Source: CAZNPW01 sp964575185
Lineage (GTDB): Bacteria > Pseudomonadota > Alphaproteobacteria > Rhodobacterales > Rhodobacteraceae
Assembly (NCBI GenBank): GCA_964575185.1
Contig: CAZNPW010000003.1
Coordinates: 1-64,000, forward strand
Length of the DNA: 64,000 nt
Direction of reading: 5' to 3'
A program made the translations under genes and the position numbers. Below the pieces are notes generated by a model. The model searched no databases, was not told the DNA's origin, and worked only from the letters and a program-made list of their open reading frames with translations. The stretch's first letter is position 1. Each line of letters begins with the position of its first letter. Below are positions 17,206 to 25,723 of the stretch, piece by piece.

Positions 17206-17676
17206 ATGCCGAAGCTCGACCTGACCGCGGTGCCGGTGAAGACCGGCAGCATCTACCCCGAACCCTACGCCAGCCAGATGGCCGGGCGGTCGTCGCTGCG
17301 CCTGGGCCAGGCGGGGGGCCTGACGCAGTTCGGCGTCAACATCGTGATCCTCGCCCCCGGCGCGCGGTCGTCCTTGCGCCACTGGCACCGCGAGGAGGAC
17401 GAGTTCGTCATGGTGCTGGATGGCACGCTGGTGATGCAGACCGACGCTGGAGAGCAGGAGATGCGCCCGGGCGACTGCGCGGCCTTTCCGGCGAACGACG
17501 GCGACGGGCACTGCTTCCTGAATCGCACCGACGCTCCGGCGCGCTTCCTGGTGATAGGCTCCCGCGCGCCGGTCGAGGTCGCGACCTACAGCGATGTCGA
17601 CATGGTCGTGACGGTGGACCACGGCACCGCAACCTTCACCCACAAGGACGGCACGCCCTGGCGCGAGCCGCGATGA
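17206..17676 (+). CDS. Cupin-domain protein
   Basis: A 156-residue single-domain cupin. Motif 1 is SSLRHWHREEDEFVMVLDGTL (His-X-His...Glu metal ligands near residues 63-70). Motif 2 is EMRPGDCAAFPANDGDGHCFLN (His near residue 104). Both are intact, so it likely binds a metal. The tail THKDGTPW is often seen in bacterial cupins of unknown role. It lies 25 bases before the FadB/FadJ-like gene, implying a shared transcript. The ligand is not known. Confidence 0.82.
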   Translation: MPKLDLTAVPVKTGSIYPEPYASQMAGRSSLRLGQAGGLTQFGVNIVILAPGARSSLRHWHREEDEFVMVLDGTLVMQTDAGEQEMRPGDCAAFPANDGDGHCFLNRTDAPARFLVIGSRAPVEVATYSDVDMVVTVDHGTATFTHKDGTPWREPR

Positions 17677-17701
17677 TGCGACCCGGCAGGAAAGGCCCGA
17701 C

Positions 17702-19879
17702 ATGCCCGACTTCACCCTGACGACCGATGCCGACGGCGTGGCGACGATCACCTGGGACGTTCCCGGCCGGTCGATGAACGTGATGACCGAGGCCGCGTTC
17801 CGCGAGCTCGACGCAGCGGTCGACCGCGTGCTGGCCGACCCGGCGATCCGGGGGGCGATCATCACCAGCGCCAAGAAGGACTTCGCGGGCGGGATGGACC
17901 TGAACGTGCTCGCCGGGATGAAGGCCATGGGGGCGGAGGGGACCTTCGGCGCGGTGATGGCGATCCACGGCATCCTGCGCAAGATCGAGCGGGCGGGGAT
18001 GGACCCCAAGACGCAGGCGGGCGGCAAGCCGATCGTGGCGGCCCTGCCCGGCGCCGCACTCGGCATCGGGCTCGAGGTGCCGCTCGCGTGCCACCGGATC
18101 ATCGCGGCCGACACCCCGAAGGCGAAGATCGGCCTGCCCGAGATCATGGTCGGCATCTTCCCCGGCGCGGGCGGCACCACGCGGCTGATGCGCAAGCTGG
18201 GGCCGATGATGGCCGCGCCCTTCCTGCTGGAGGGCAAACTGAGCGACCCCAAGGCAGCAAAGGCGGCCGGGCTGATCGACGAGGTCGTGCCGCCCGAGGA
18301 GCTTCTGGCCCGCGCGAAGGCATGGGTGCTGGCCGCGACCCCCGCCGACCTGGTGAAGCCCTGGGACCAGAAGGGCTGGAAGTTCCCCGGCGGCGCGCCC
18401 TACCACCCGGCGGGGTTCATGACCTTCGTGGGCGCCTCCGCCATGGTGCTGGGCAAGACGCAGGGCGTCTACCCGGCGGCCAGGGCGCTCTTGTCGGCGG
18501 CCTACGAGGGCGCGCTCGTGCCCTTCGATACGGCGCTGCGGGTCGAGGCGCGGTGGTTCACGTCGGTGCTGATGAACCCGTCCTCGACCGCGATGATCCG
18601 CAGCCTGTTCATCGGCAAGGAGGCGCTGGAGAAGGGGGCAAGACGCCCCGCCCTGCCCGAGGCACCCGTGCGGCATCTGGGCGTCATCGGCGCGGGGATG
18701 ATGGGTGCGGGCATCGCCCATGTCGCGGCGCAGGCGGGCATCCGCGTGACGCTGATCGACAGTGCGCAGGAGGCCGCGGAGAAGGGCCGCGCGCACAGCG
18801 CGGCGCTGCTCGACAAGGCCATCGCGCGCCGGAAGGTGACCGAGGCGCAGAAGGCCGAGGTGCTGGGGCGGATCACGGCGACCACCGACTACGCCGGACT
18901 GGCCGACTGCGACCTGGTCGTGGAAGCGGTGTTCGAGGATCCGGCCGTGAAGGCCGAGGTCACGCGGAAGGTGGAGGCCGCGATCCCGCAGGGCTGCGTC
19001 CTTGCCACCAACACCTCCACCCTGCCGATCGGCGACCTGGCGCGCGCCAGCCTGCGGCCGGAGAACTTCCTCGGCATCCACTTCTTCTCGCCGGTCGACC
19101 GGATGGCGCTGGTCGAGGTGATCCGGGGGAAGCAGACCGGCGACGCGGCGGTGGCCAGGGCGCTCGATTTCGTCCGGCAGCTGAAGAAGACCCCGATCGT
19201 GGTGAACGACGCGCGGTTCTTCTACGCCAACCGCTGCATCATCCCCTACCTGAACGAGGGGCTGCGGATGGTCGGCGGGGGGGTGGAACCCGCGCTGATC
19301 GAGAACGCCGCCCGGCTGGTCGGCATGCCGCTGGGGCCCCTGCAGCTGGTGGACGAGACCTCGATCGACCTCGGGCTGCGGATCGCCAGGGCCACGAAGG
19401 CGGCGATGGGCGATGCCTACCCCGACGCGGCGGTCGACGCGGTGCTGTCCGCGATGGCCGACCGGGGCCGCATGGGCCGCAAGGCGGGGGCGGGGTTCTA
19501 CGCCTACGCGGGCGGCGAGCGGACGGGGCTGTGGGAGGGGCTTGCGGACCTGTTCCCCGCGGTCGACATGCAGCCCGACGTGACCCGCGTGCAGCACCGC
19601 CTGCTGCTGGCGCAGGTGCTGGAGGCGGTGCGGGCGCTGGAGGCCGGGGTGCTGGCCGACATCCGCGAGGGCGACGTGGGCGCGATCCTCGGCTGGGGCT
19701 TCGCGCCCTGGTCGGGCGGGCCCTTCGGCTGGATCGACATCATGGGCGCGGGCCGGGTGGCGGAGATCGCCGACGCGCTGGCCGAAGCGCACGGGCCGCG
19801 CTTCGCCGCGCCCGCGATGCTGCGCGACATGGCGGCGCGGGGCGCGACGTTCTACGACGGCACGAAGGTCGCGGCCTGA
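17702..19879 (+). CDS. Multifunctional enoyl-CoA hydratase/3-hydroxyacyl-CoA dehydrogenase
   Basis: A 725-residue FadB/FadJ-type enzyme. The hydratase domain spans 1-190: SMNVMTEAAFRELDAAV, oxyanion region AKKDFAGGMDL, and catalytic Glu in LPEIMVGIFPGAGGTTRL. The NAD-binding dehydrogenase domain runs from about 320 (GVIGAGMMGAGIAHVAAQAG). The catalytic His-Glu pair is in NFLGIHFFSPVDRMALVEVI, and C-terminal helical domains follow. It performs two beta-oxidation steps and feeds the thiolase encoded at 15,428. It ends at a strong convergent hairpin (19,890-19,952). Confidence 0.94.
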   Translation: MPDFTLTTDADGVATITWDVPGRSMNVMTEAAFRELDAAVDRVLADPAIRGAIITSAKKDFAGGMDLNVLAGMKAMGAEGTFGAVMAIHGILRKIERAGMDPKTQAGGKPIVAALPGAALGIGLEVPLACHRIIAADTPKAKIGLPEIMVGIFPGAGGTTRLMRKLGPMMAAPFLLEGKLSDPKAAKAAGLIDEVVPPEELLARAKAWVLAATPADLVKPWDQKGWKFPGGAPYHPAGFMTFVGASAMVLGKTQGVYPAARALLSAAYEGALVPFDTALRVEARWFTSVLMNPSSTAMIRSLFIGKEALEKGARRPALPEAPVRHLGVIGAGMMGAGIAHVAAQAGIRVTLIDSAQEAAEKGRAHSAALLDKAIARRKVTEAQKAEVLGRITATTDYAGLADCDLVVEAVFEDPAVKAEVTRKVEAAIPQGCVLATNTSTLPIGDLARASLRPENFLGIHFFSPVDRMALVEVIRGKQTGDAAVARALDFVRQLKKTPIVVNDARFFYANRCIIPYLNEGLRMVGGGVEPALIENAARLVGMPLGPLQLVDETSIDLGLRIARATKAAMGDAYPDAAVDAVLSAMADRGRMGRKAGAGFYAYAGGERTGLWEGLADLFPAVDMQPDVTRVQHRLLLAQVLEAVRALEAGVLADIREGDVGAILGWGFAPWSGGPFGWIDIMGAGRVAEIADALAEAHGPRFAAPAMLRDMAARGATFYDGTKVAA

Positions 19880-19889
19880 AGGTCCACCC

Positions 19890-19952
19890 GTCCCGGCGAA
19901 GGCCGGGACCTCACCCGTAATGCCCGCAAGAGGTCCCGGCCTGCGCCGGGAC
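19890..19952. terminator. Bidirectional hairpin between convergent genes
   Basis: Two 23-base arms starting GTCCCGGCG and GAGGTCCCGG pair at 22 of 23 positions; each arm is itself partly palindromic. The element sits exactly between the rightward fad gene and the leftward sulfotransferase gene. No long T run follows, so it may be a REP-like element acting as a terminator. Confidence 0.6.
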
Positions 19953-19968
19953 GCGGATCCCTGCGCGG

Positions 19969-20619
19969 TCACCCCTCGAATCCATACCCGAACCGCGCCA
20001 CGTCCTCGGCACAGAGATCCGCCACAAGGGCCGCGTCGGCCGGGGAGTAGGCGCGGCGCCAGTCGCCGTCCCAGCCGCTGTCGTTGGCGCGGGGGATCGG
20101 CCGCAGGCGAAACCCGAGGTGCGCCTCGAACGGGGCGAGGTCGGCGGGTTCCTCGATCCGGGCGAAGAGGGTCGCGCGCTCGACGCCGTGGCGGTCGCGC
20201 AGGTAGCTGGCGTAGGGCTGCGCGGCGATCGTGGTGCGGGTGTGCGCGTGGTTCAGGAAGCCGCTGAAGTCATGCGACTTGGCAAGCCCGACGGCCGGAT
20301 GCGCGAAGTGCTGCGCGCGAAGCCAGTGCCAGTAGCTGACCATCCGCGCCCAGGGGTTGCGCACCAGCGTGACGGTGAAGAACCGCGCGACCTCGTCGTC
20401 GCTGACCAGCCCCGCGATGTCGGCGAGCGTCGAATGCTTCCACAGCCGTCCGGCCGTCTGCACCCCCCGCAGCCGGCCCTTGCGCGCGCGCGCCTTGGGC
20501 GTGTCGCCGATCAGGATGTCGTCCGCCGCCGCGTGCCGTTCCAGCGCCAGCGCCAGCGCCGTGCCCCCGGTCTTCGGGATATGGACGAAGATGAACCGGC
20601 GGCGGCGCGAGACGATCAT
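19969..20619 (-). CDS. Sulfotransferase-family protein
   Basis: A 216-residue protein opening RRRRFIFVHIPKTGGTALALAL, the 5' PAPS-binding loop of the sulfotransferase 2/gamma family. The 3'-phosphate-binding segment is FFTVTLVRNPWARMVSYWHWL near residue 90. Such bacterial enzymes sulfate surface glycans or small molecules, but the acceptor cannot be inferred. The ATG overlaps the stop of the dehydrogenase gene (ATGA), so it is the last gene of a four-gene overlapping set with proC, csaA and the dehydrogenase. Confidence 0.85.
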   Translation of the reverse strand: MIVSRRRRFIFVHIPKTGGTALALALERHAAADDILIGDTPKARARKGRLRGVQTAGRLWKHSTLADIAGLVSDDEVARFFTVTLVRNPWARMVSYWHWLRAQHFAHPAVGLAKSHDFSGFLNHAHTRTTIAAQPYASYLRDRHGVERATLFARIEEPADLAPFEAHLGFRLRPIPRANDSGWDGDWRRAYSPADAALVADLCAEDVARFGYGFEG

Positions 20620-21569
20620 ACGCGGTTCGGCGGGGGCCTGCCGTCGAAGAAGGCCACCAGGTTCTCGACCGCCATCATCCCCATCGCCTCGCGCACCTCG
20701 AGCGCGGCGGTGCCGAGGTGGGGGAGGAGGGTGACGTTCTCCATGCCGATCAGCGCGGGCGGGACCTGCGGCTCGAACTCGTAGACGTCGAGGCCCGCCC
20801 CGGCGATGCGCCCGGCGGCCAGGTGCGCGACCAGCGCCGCCTCGTCCACCACGTCGCCGCGGCTGATGTTGACGAAGATCGCGTGGGGTTTCATGTGGTT
20901 CAGCGCTGCGGCGTCGATCAGGTGATGCGTCGCGGGGCCGCCGGGAACGGCGACGACGACGATGTCGGCGGCCATGGCTTCGGCCATGCCGACCTGCCGG
21001 GCGGGGACCTCGGGGTTATCCACCCGGCTGCGGTTGTGGAAGATAACCTCCATCCCGAAGCCGAAGTGGCAGCGCCGCGCGATCGCCTTGCCGATGCGGC
21101 CCATGCCGATGATGCCCACGGTCTTGCCGGTGACGTGCAGGCCGAGCATCTGGGTCGGCCCCCAGCCCTCCCATCGGCCCGCGCGAAGGATGCGCTCTCC
21201 CTCGCCGGCGCGGCGGGCAGTCATCAGGATCAGCGTCAGCGCGATGTCGGCGGTGGCGTCGGTGACGGCGCCGGGGGTGTTGGTCACGGCGATGCCGTGG
21301 GCGGCGGCGGCGCGGGCGTCGATGTGGTTGTAGCCCACGCCGAAGTTGGCGAGGATCTTCGCGCGGGCCTGCGGGACATCGGCGAAGACATCGGCCTGGA
21401 AACGGTCCCCCAGCGTCGGCAGCACCCCGTCGAAGTCCCGCAGCGCGGCGCGGAGCTCGCCCGCGTCCAGCACCTCGGTCCGGTCGCGCAGGGTGACGTC
21501 GAACCTGTCGCGCGCGGCGTCGAGCACGCGGTCGGGCAGGCGGCGGGTGATGAGGATCTTCGGGGTCAA
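20616..21569 (-). CDS. D-isomer 2-hydroxyacid dehydrogenase (glyoxylate/hydroxypyruvate reductase-like)
   Basis: A 317-residue NAD(P)-dependent enzyme. The nucleotide-binding motif is VGIIGMGRIGKAIARR near residue 150. The catalytic Arg is in FVNISRGDVVDEAAL, the Glu in GAGLDVYEFEPQVPP, and the His in VTLLPHLGTAALEVREAM. NFGVGYNHIDARAAAAHGIAVTNTPGAV is typical of the GyaR/GhrB branch. It probably reduces glyoxylate or hydroxypyruvate. It overlaps csaA upstream and the sulfotransferase gene downstream by 4 bases each. Confidence 0.92.
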   Translation of the reverse strand: MTPKILITRRLPDRVLDAARDRFDVTLRDRTEVLDAGELRAALRDFDGVLPTLGDRFQADVFADVPQARAKILANFGVGYNHIDARAAAAHGIAVTNTPGAVTDATADIALTLILMTARRAGEGERILRAGRWEGWGPTQMLGLHVTGKTVGIIGMGRIGKAIARRCHFGFGMEVIFHNRSRVDNPEVPARQVGMAEAMAADIVVVAVPGGPATHHLIDAAALNHMKPHAIFVNISRGDVVDEAALVAHLAAGRIAGAGLDVYEFEPQVPPALIGMENVTLLPHLGTAALEVREAMGMMAVENLVAFFDGRPPPNRV

Positions 21570-21895
21570 AACAGCTTTCCTCCCAGCGGAACTTCCTGGT
21601 CAGGCCCGATCAGCACCACCGCGCCCTCGGCATCGGGGACGCCGAGGACCAGCACCTCGGACATTACCGGGCCGATCTGGCGGGGCGGGAAGTTGACGAC
21701 GGCCAGCACCTGCCGCCCGACCAGGCTTTCCGGCGTGTAGTGGCGCGTCAGCTGGGCCGAGGACCGCTTTTCCCCCAGCGCGCCGAAATCGATCCAGAGC
21801 CTGATCGCAGGCTTGCGCGCCTCGGGGAAGGGCTCGGCGCGGGTGATCCGGCCGACGCGGATGTCGACCCTGGCGAAGTCGTCCCACGAGATCAT
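21566..21895 (-). CDS. csaA: tRNA-binding/CsaA-like OB-fold protein
   Basis: A 109-residue protein consisting of one EMAP-type tRNA-binding domain: DFARVDIRVGRITRAEPFPEARKPAIRLWIDFG, then SSAQLTRHYTPESLVGRQVLAVVNFPPRQIG and SEVLVLGVPD. This is the full length of CsaA, which has tRNA-binding and chaperone-like properties. The ATG overlaps the proC stop and its own stop overlaps the next start, giving a tightly coupled operon. The wider open frame up to 22,732 is a shadow over proC. Confidence 0.92.
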   Translation of the reverse strand: MISWDDFARVDIRVGRITRAEPFPEARKPAIRLWIDFGALGEKRSSAQLTRHYTPESLVGRQVLAVVNFPPRQIGPVMSEVLVLGVPDAEGAVVLIGPDQEVPLGGKLF

Positions 21896-22686
21896 GCGCC
21901 GAGCTCCCGTCCCCGTTCTGCCGCGGCGTGGACCGCGCGGGCCATCAGGGGCGGCAGGCCCGCGTCCGTGTCCATCAGCACCGCAAGCGCCGCCGCCGTG
22001 GTCCCGCCGGGGGAGGTCACGTTGACCCGCAGCTGCGCCGCCGTCTCGGGCGCGCGGTGGGCGAGTTCGCCCGCGCCGCTGACCGTCGCGCGGGCCAGCC
22101 GCATCGCCAGTGCCTCGGGCAGGCCCTCGGCCACGCCGGCGGCGGCAAGCGCCTCGATCAGGTGGAAGACATAGGCCGGGCCACTGCCCGACACCGCCGT
22201 CACGGCATCCATCTGGTGCTCGCCGTCCAGCCGCACGACCTCGCCCACCGCCGACATGAGGCTTTCGGCCAGGTCGAGGTCGGCGGGTGTGGCGCGGGCG
22301 TTGCCGGTGATGGCGGTGATCCCGCGGCCGACGGCGGCGGGGGTGTTGGGCATTGCACGGACCATGCGGATGCCGCCTAAAGCTGCCTCGTAGGCGGCGA
22401 TCCGCGTGCCCGCCGCCACCGTCACGAACAGCGCGTCGAGGCCCGCCAGCGCCGGCAGCGCCGCGCCCATCATCTGCGGCTTGACCGCGATGACCGCGAC
22501 GGCCGGGGCAAGCGGCAGGGGTGCGTTCAGCGCAACCCCCGTGCCGCGCAGCCAGTCCGACGGCTGCGGCTCCACCACGACGGTGCGGGCCGGGTCGAGC
22601 CCGCGCGCCAGCCATCCCGCCAGCATCGCGCCGCCCATCCTGCCGCAGCCGACCAGCACCAGCCCGCCGCCGTTCACCGCATCCAT
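21892..22686 (-). CDS. proC: Pyrroline-5-carboxylate reductase
   Basis: A 264-residue enzyme for the last step of proline synthesis. The N-terminal Rossmann motif is LVLVGCGRMGGAMLAGWLARG. Next come VIAVKPQMM and IRMVRAMPNTPAAVGRGITAI. The C-terminal dimer/active-site signature is DAVTAVSGSGPAYVFHLIEALAAAGV with RVNVTSPGGTTAAAL. I chose the ATG at 22,686 (MDAVNGG) because it directly precedes the Rossmann strand and follows GGGGGTGG; a Met four codons upstream and a longer open frame to 22,788 also exist. Confidence 0.93.
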   Translation of the reverse strand: MDAVNGGGLVLVGCGRMGGAMLAGWLARGLDPARTVVVEPQPSDWLRGTGVALNAPLPLAPAVAVIAVKPQMMGAALPALAGLDALFVTVAAGTRIAAYEAALGGIRMVRAMPNTPAAVGRGITAITGNARATPADLDLAESLMSAVGEVVRLDGEHQMDAVTAVSGSGPAYVFHLIEALAAAGVAEGLPEALAMRLARATVSGAGELAHRAPETAAQLRVNVTSPGGTTAAALAVLMDTDAGLPPLMARAVHAAAERGRELGA

Positions 22687-22811
22687 CGCCACCCCCATCG
22701 CGCGCCGCGACGCTACGGCAACGGCGGCGCAATGGAAACCCGGCCCGGCGGGAACGAACGCGCCCCGCCGCCGTTCGCAGGGTCTCACCCCTGAACCGGA
22801 AAGAACGAGCG

Positions 22812-23081
22812 ATGTCCCAGACCGACGCGATGACCGACCGCCCGATGCGCCACTACCAGGTGCGGCAGGTGACGAACTACCAGGCGAGCTGGGTCGAGAG
22901 CGGCCCGGGCGAGGACGGAACCTTCACGCTGCAGCTGATCCTCGACAACGGGGTCGAGGAGGCGATCCTGGAGCCGACCGAGGACGACCTGGACGTGATC
23001 CTGAAGCTGCTGGGCAAGAGCAAGCACACGACCTTCGACCTCGACCGCAAGGTGCTGATGTTCTCGAACCTTACGGCGTGA
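22812..23081 (+). CDS. Small conserved hypothetical protein
   Basis: An 89-residue acidic protein (MSQTDAMTDRPMRHYQVRQV, NYQASWVESGPGEDGTFTLQLILDNGVEEAILEPTEDDLDVILKLLG, STHFDL-type end). The sequence has no signal peptide or membrane segment. Strong codon bias and a GAACGAGCG leader support it as real. It is transcribed away from proC and converges on the YbjN-like gene, 16 bases away. I cannot assign a function. Confidence 0.65.
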   Translation: MSQTDAMTDRPMRHYQVRQVTNYQASWVESGPGEDGTFTLQLILDNGVEEAILEPTEDDLDVILKLLGKSKHTTFDLDRKVLMFSNLTA

Positions 23082-23097
23082 CGGCGCGCGGGCGGGC

Positions 23098-23601
23098 TCA
23101 GGCCCGCCCGTAGGCCTCGGCGATGGCGACCTGCATGGCGGCGGCGGGACTGTGGTCGGACCATGCGACGAGCTGGAAGGCGGGGTAGAAGCGTTCCGCC
23201 GCCGACACCGCCCCGGCGATCATGCGGTCGATCTGCTCGGCCCCCGCCACGGCCTCGCCCGACAGCAGGAGGCCATAGCGCCAGACCATCAGCTTCTGCT
23301 CCTCCCAGTACGTGAAGGCGCCGGTCCAGACGAGGTCGTTGGCGCGGTTCAGCACGTCGTAAAGCTCGCCCATGCGGCCCGCGGGCGGCTCCATCTCGAA
23401 GGTGCAGATCAGCCGCAGCGTCTCGTCCTGGGAGTTCCAGGCGAGCGTCAGCGCGTAGGTCTTCCACTGCCCCTCCACCGCCATGGCGATCTGGTCGTCG
23501 GTGACGCGGTCGAACTCCCAGTCGTGGTGTTCGGCCAGCGTCTCGACCATGTCGATGGGGTGAAGACCGTCCCCGGCCTGCGTGGATTGGGTAAGCGCCA
23601 T
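23098..23601 (-). CDS. YbjN-domain protein
   Basis: A 167-residue protein matching the YbjN family, which adopts a type III secretion chaperone-like fold. It shows HPIDMVETLAEHHDWEFDRVTDDQIAMAVEGQWKTYALTLAWNSQDETLRLICTFEM, then YDVLNRANDLVWTGAFTYWEEQKLMVWRYGLLLSG. The role is not well defined; in enterobacteria YbjN affects stress and motility. The start at 23,601 gives the standard family length. Without the prophage, the CxxC host gene now at the right window edge would lie about 170 bp upstream on the same strand. Confidence 0.85.
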   Translation of the reverse strand: MALTQSTQAGDGLHPIDMVETLAEHHDWEFDRVTDDQIAMAVEGQWKTYALTLAWNSQDETLRLICTFEMEPPAGRMGELYDVLNRANDLVWTGAFTYWEEQKLMVWRYGLLLSGEAVAGAEQIDRMIAGAVSAAERFYPAFQLVAWSDHSPAAAMQVAIAEAYGRA

Positions 23602-23781
23602 GCCCGGCCTCTTGTCATTGAGCCCCTGGCAGCGTCTGCTACTAGCGGCTGGGTGTCCTGCAAGGATCGGCAGTTGCCCTCTGCCGTCCCTACCAGATGG
23701 TGGGGCCACCCCGGCAAGCTGTAAAGCGTTTTCTGCGCGATTCTCCTGTGGACGAATCGATTTCCGGCTCAGTGCGCCGCG

Positions 23782-23786
23782 TCCGG
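23782..23786 (+). repeat. Target-site duplication TCCGG, left copy
   Basis: The five bases next to the left prophage end. They are identical to 63,901-63,905 next to the right end. A 5-bp duplication is what Mu transposition leaves. Joining the two flanks restores a sensible 3' end for a host reading frame. Confidence 0.85.
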
Positions 23787-23832
23787 TGTAGCGGGACAGC
23801 AGAGTTGGCACGGCGGGACAGCAGAGTTGGCA
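23787..23832 (+). repeat. Left prophage end with two tandem transposase-site candidates
   Basis: The end begins TGTA and contains the 20-mer GCGGGACAGCAGAGTTGGCA twice, at 23,791-23,810 and 23,813-23,832, with a 22-bp period (two helical turns). Mu-type transposases bind repeated sites at each end, so these are the likely sites on the late-gene side. A 19/20 copy occurs inside the prophage at 50,215. Confidence 0.7.
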
Positions 23833-23851
23833 TCAACGCGATTTCCAGCCC

Positions 23852-23893
23852 GGCGCGGTTCGACCGGCCGTGAAGGCACCGTCGAACCGCGCC
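23852..23893 (-). terminator. Hairpin after the methylase gene
   Basis: Perfect 13-bp arms GGCGCGGTTCGAC and GTCGAACCGCGCC around a 16-base loop, just downstream of the stop codon of the leftward methylase gene and just inside the phage end. There is no T run, so terminator function is inferred from strength and position. Confidence 0.5.
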
Positions 23894-23906
23894 TTTAACG
23901 CCGCCT

Positions 23907-24725
23907 TCAAGCCGGCCCCGGCGGGGTGAAGTTCATGATCAGCAGCTCGCCACGCCGTGCCCCGTTGCCCGCCTTGGCGATCGTGTAGGTCGTCTCCACC
24001 TCAACCATGCGGAACCGTCCGAACAGCTCCCGCACCTCGGGCACGTCGTTCAGGCTCAGCAGGAAGCGCCCCTTCAGCCCCGCCAGCAGCTCGGCCATCC
24101 GGGCGAAGTCGGCGCGGGCGAAGATCGGGCCATACTCGCCCTCGCTGCCCCAGTAGGGCGGGTCGAGGTAGAACAGCGTGCCGGGCCGATCGTAGCGGGT
24201 GATGAACTCCGGCCAGTCCAGGCGCTCGATCACCACGCCCGACAGGCGGCTGTGCAGGTCCTCGAGCATCGGCTCCAGCGTCGTCAGGTTGAACCGCGCC
24301 GGCCGCTCGACCGCCACCCCGAAGCTGCGCCCGCTGACCTTCCCGCCGAAGGCCGTGCGCTGCAGGTAGAGGAACCGCGCCGCGCGCTCGAGGTCGGTCA
24401 GCGTGTCCGGGTTCGTGGCGACCAGGCGCAGGAACTCGGCCCGGGTGGTGAGCTGGAACCGCAGCACGTCGAGGAACTGCGGGTAGTGGCGCTGCAGGAT
24501 GCGGAACAGGGTGGCAACGTCCCGGCCGCGGTCGTTGATGACCTCGCAGGGCGGGCGCGCGGACCGGCGCAGGAACACCCCGCCCATGCCGACGAAGGGC
24601 TCGGCGCAGGCGGTGCAGGGCGTGGCGTCGAGGATGGCGCAGATGCGCCGGGCGAGGTTGCGCTTGCCGCCCAGCCAGGGTGCGACGGGCGCGGTCGGGG
24701 TGACGGGCATCAACGGTTCGTTCAT
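23907..24725 (-). CDS. Phage Dam-type DNA adenine methyltransferase
   Basis: A 272-residue N6-adenine methylase of the D12/Dam class. Motif I-like APWLGGKRNLARRI is at residues 15-28. The AdoMet-binding AEPFVGMGGVFLR is near 41. The catalytic DPPY is residues 188-191 (FYLDPPYWGSEGEYG). I chose the start MNEPLMPVTP at 24,725; the frame is open 33 codons further up. It is the last phage gene, where Mu carries mom, and is set apart from the tail operon by a strong hairpin, so it may have its own control. It could protect phage DNA from restriction. The target sequence is unknown. Confidence 0.9.
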   Translation of the reverse strand: MNEPLMPVTPTAPVAPWLGGKRNLARRICAILDATPCTACAEPFVGMGGVFLRRSARPPCEVINDRGRDVATLFRILQRHYPQFLDVLRFQLTTRAEFLRLVATNPDTLTDLERAARFLYLQRTAFGGKVSGRSFGVAVERPARFNLTTLEPMLEDLHSRLSGVVIERLDWPEFITRYDRPGTLFYLDPPYWGSEGEYGPIFARADFARMAELLAGLKGRFLLSLNDVPEVRELFGRFRMVEVETTYTIAKAGNGARRGELLIMNFTPPGPA

Positions 24726-24803
24726 CGCTTGCGGTCCATGATCGCCGCGGGATGCGGCCCTGAACCTTCCCGGGTCGGCGGGGGTGCCTGACGGTGACCC
24801 CGA

Positions 24804-24838
24804 GCCGGGCGGCGCGGGGCTCAAGCGCGCCGCCCGGC
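24804..24838 (-). terminator. Terminator-like hairpin between tail operon and methylase
   Basis: Perfect 13-bp arms GCCGGGCGGCGCG and CGCGCCGCCCGGC with a 9-base loop, 10 bases past the stop of the last tail gene. It probably ends the long late transcript and separates the methylase gene. Confidence 0.65.
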
Positions 24839-24848
24839 CATCCTGCGG

Positions 24849-25442
24849 TCAGGCGATGCGCATCGCGACGGCTGCTGCCAGAGTTCCAACGAACGTGCCC
24901 ACCGGGAACGTAGCCGGCAAGGGTCCGACGATGCCACTAGCGATGTAGCACAGGCTCTGCTGAAGCGCTCCAGCGAGGCTGGTGGCACCGACAATCCCGA
25001 AGGCTTGGCCGCCGAAGGCCCGCATGTTCGGCTGCGTGACGCCGCCCTGCGCGACGCCCCCAAACCAGTAAAGACCGCGGGGCAGCGTCGTATCGACCAC
25101 GACCTCCTGGGTCGCCGCCAGCGTGCCGTCGATTGCGCCACCGTCCACCACCAAAGCACCCGGATACCCGTTGCCGTTATCCGCATAGATGCCCAGCCGG
25201 AAAAGGCTGCCGGCAGCGCCGGGGGTAATGACCTGCGCGCCGAGGCGGTCGATGCGAGTGGTCTGGCGCAATGGGTACGGGATTAGCCGCATTTCGCCAT
25301 TCACTGCATTGAACGACGTTCCAACGCCATCCTGCTTGTACCACCGCCCCGGGATCAGGAACCCCGCCGGCACCTCGCCCGCCACCGTGATGTCCTGCGC
25401 CGCCATCCGCACCAGCGGCCGTCCGTTGATCGTTGCCTTCAT
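24849..25442 (-). CDS. Phage tail-tip/fibre-like protein of unknown function
   Basis: A 197-residue protein, last of the tail operon. It has beta-rich, glycine-rich sequence (VPAGFLIPGRWYKQDGVGTSF, LFRLGIYADNGNGYPGALVVDGG, LPRGLYWFGGVAQGG). The central part reads like a carbohydrate-module or virion surface domain. Its location after the J-like protein is where fibre or receptor-binding proteins usually lie, but I see no diagnostic motif. AT content is slightly higher than its neighbours, which fits a recently exchanged adhesion module. The ATG overlaps the upstream stop by 4 bases. Confidence 0.65.
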   Translation of the reverse strand: MKATINGRPLVRMAAQDITVAGEVPAGFLIPGRWYKQDGVGTSFNAVNGEMRLIPYPLRQTTRIDRLGAQVITPGAAGSLFRLGIYADNGNGYPGALVVDGGAIDGTLAATQEVVVDTTLPRGLYWFGGVAQGGVTQPNMRAFGGQAFGIVGATSLAGALQQSLCYIASGIVGPLPATFPVGTFVGTLAAAVAMRIA

Positions 25443-25723
25443 GGCAGGTCCCTTTCCCGCAGCCTGAACACCGTCAGCCGCACCGTCTCGCGCACGCCCG
25501 GCGCTTCGACGGCGAGCTGCACCTCGTAGATCCCCGGCGTCCAGCCGGCCATGCTCGCGCGGTGCTGCGTCAGCCCCGCCTGGCTGTCGACGATCGTGCC
25601 GACCGTCATCCGCACCACCTCGCCGCAGACCGCGCCGACGGCCGTCGTCACGCCGTTCCACGGCTCCTCGTTGTCGAGGTCGACGATCAGGTCGTCGCCC
25701 ACGAAGAACTCGAACTCGATCAT
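25439..25723 (-). CDS. Small phage tail-region protein
   Basis: A 94-residue protein starting MIEFEFFVGDDLIVDLDNEE. Later it has MAGWTPGIYEVQLAVEAPGVRETVRLTVF. The strand-rich pattern resembles small immunoglobulin-like or accessory tail proteins, and a similar 'PGVYEVTV' pattern occurs in the gene at 26,591. It overlaps both neighbours by 4 bases, so expression is coupled. No function can be named. Confidence 0.6.
   Translation of the reverse strand: MIEFEFFVGDDLIVDLDNEEPWNGVTTAVGAVCGEVVRMTVGTIVDSQAGLTQHRASMAGWTPGIYEVQLAVEAPGVRETVRLTVFRLRERDLP

Noticed and set aside
23852..23893. Possible attachment site of an integrase-type phage
   Set aside because: The palindrome lies inside the transposable phage, there is no tyrosine or serine integrase gene, and the 5-bp duplication explains the insertion.
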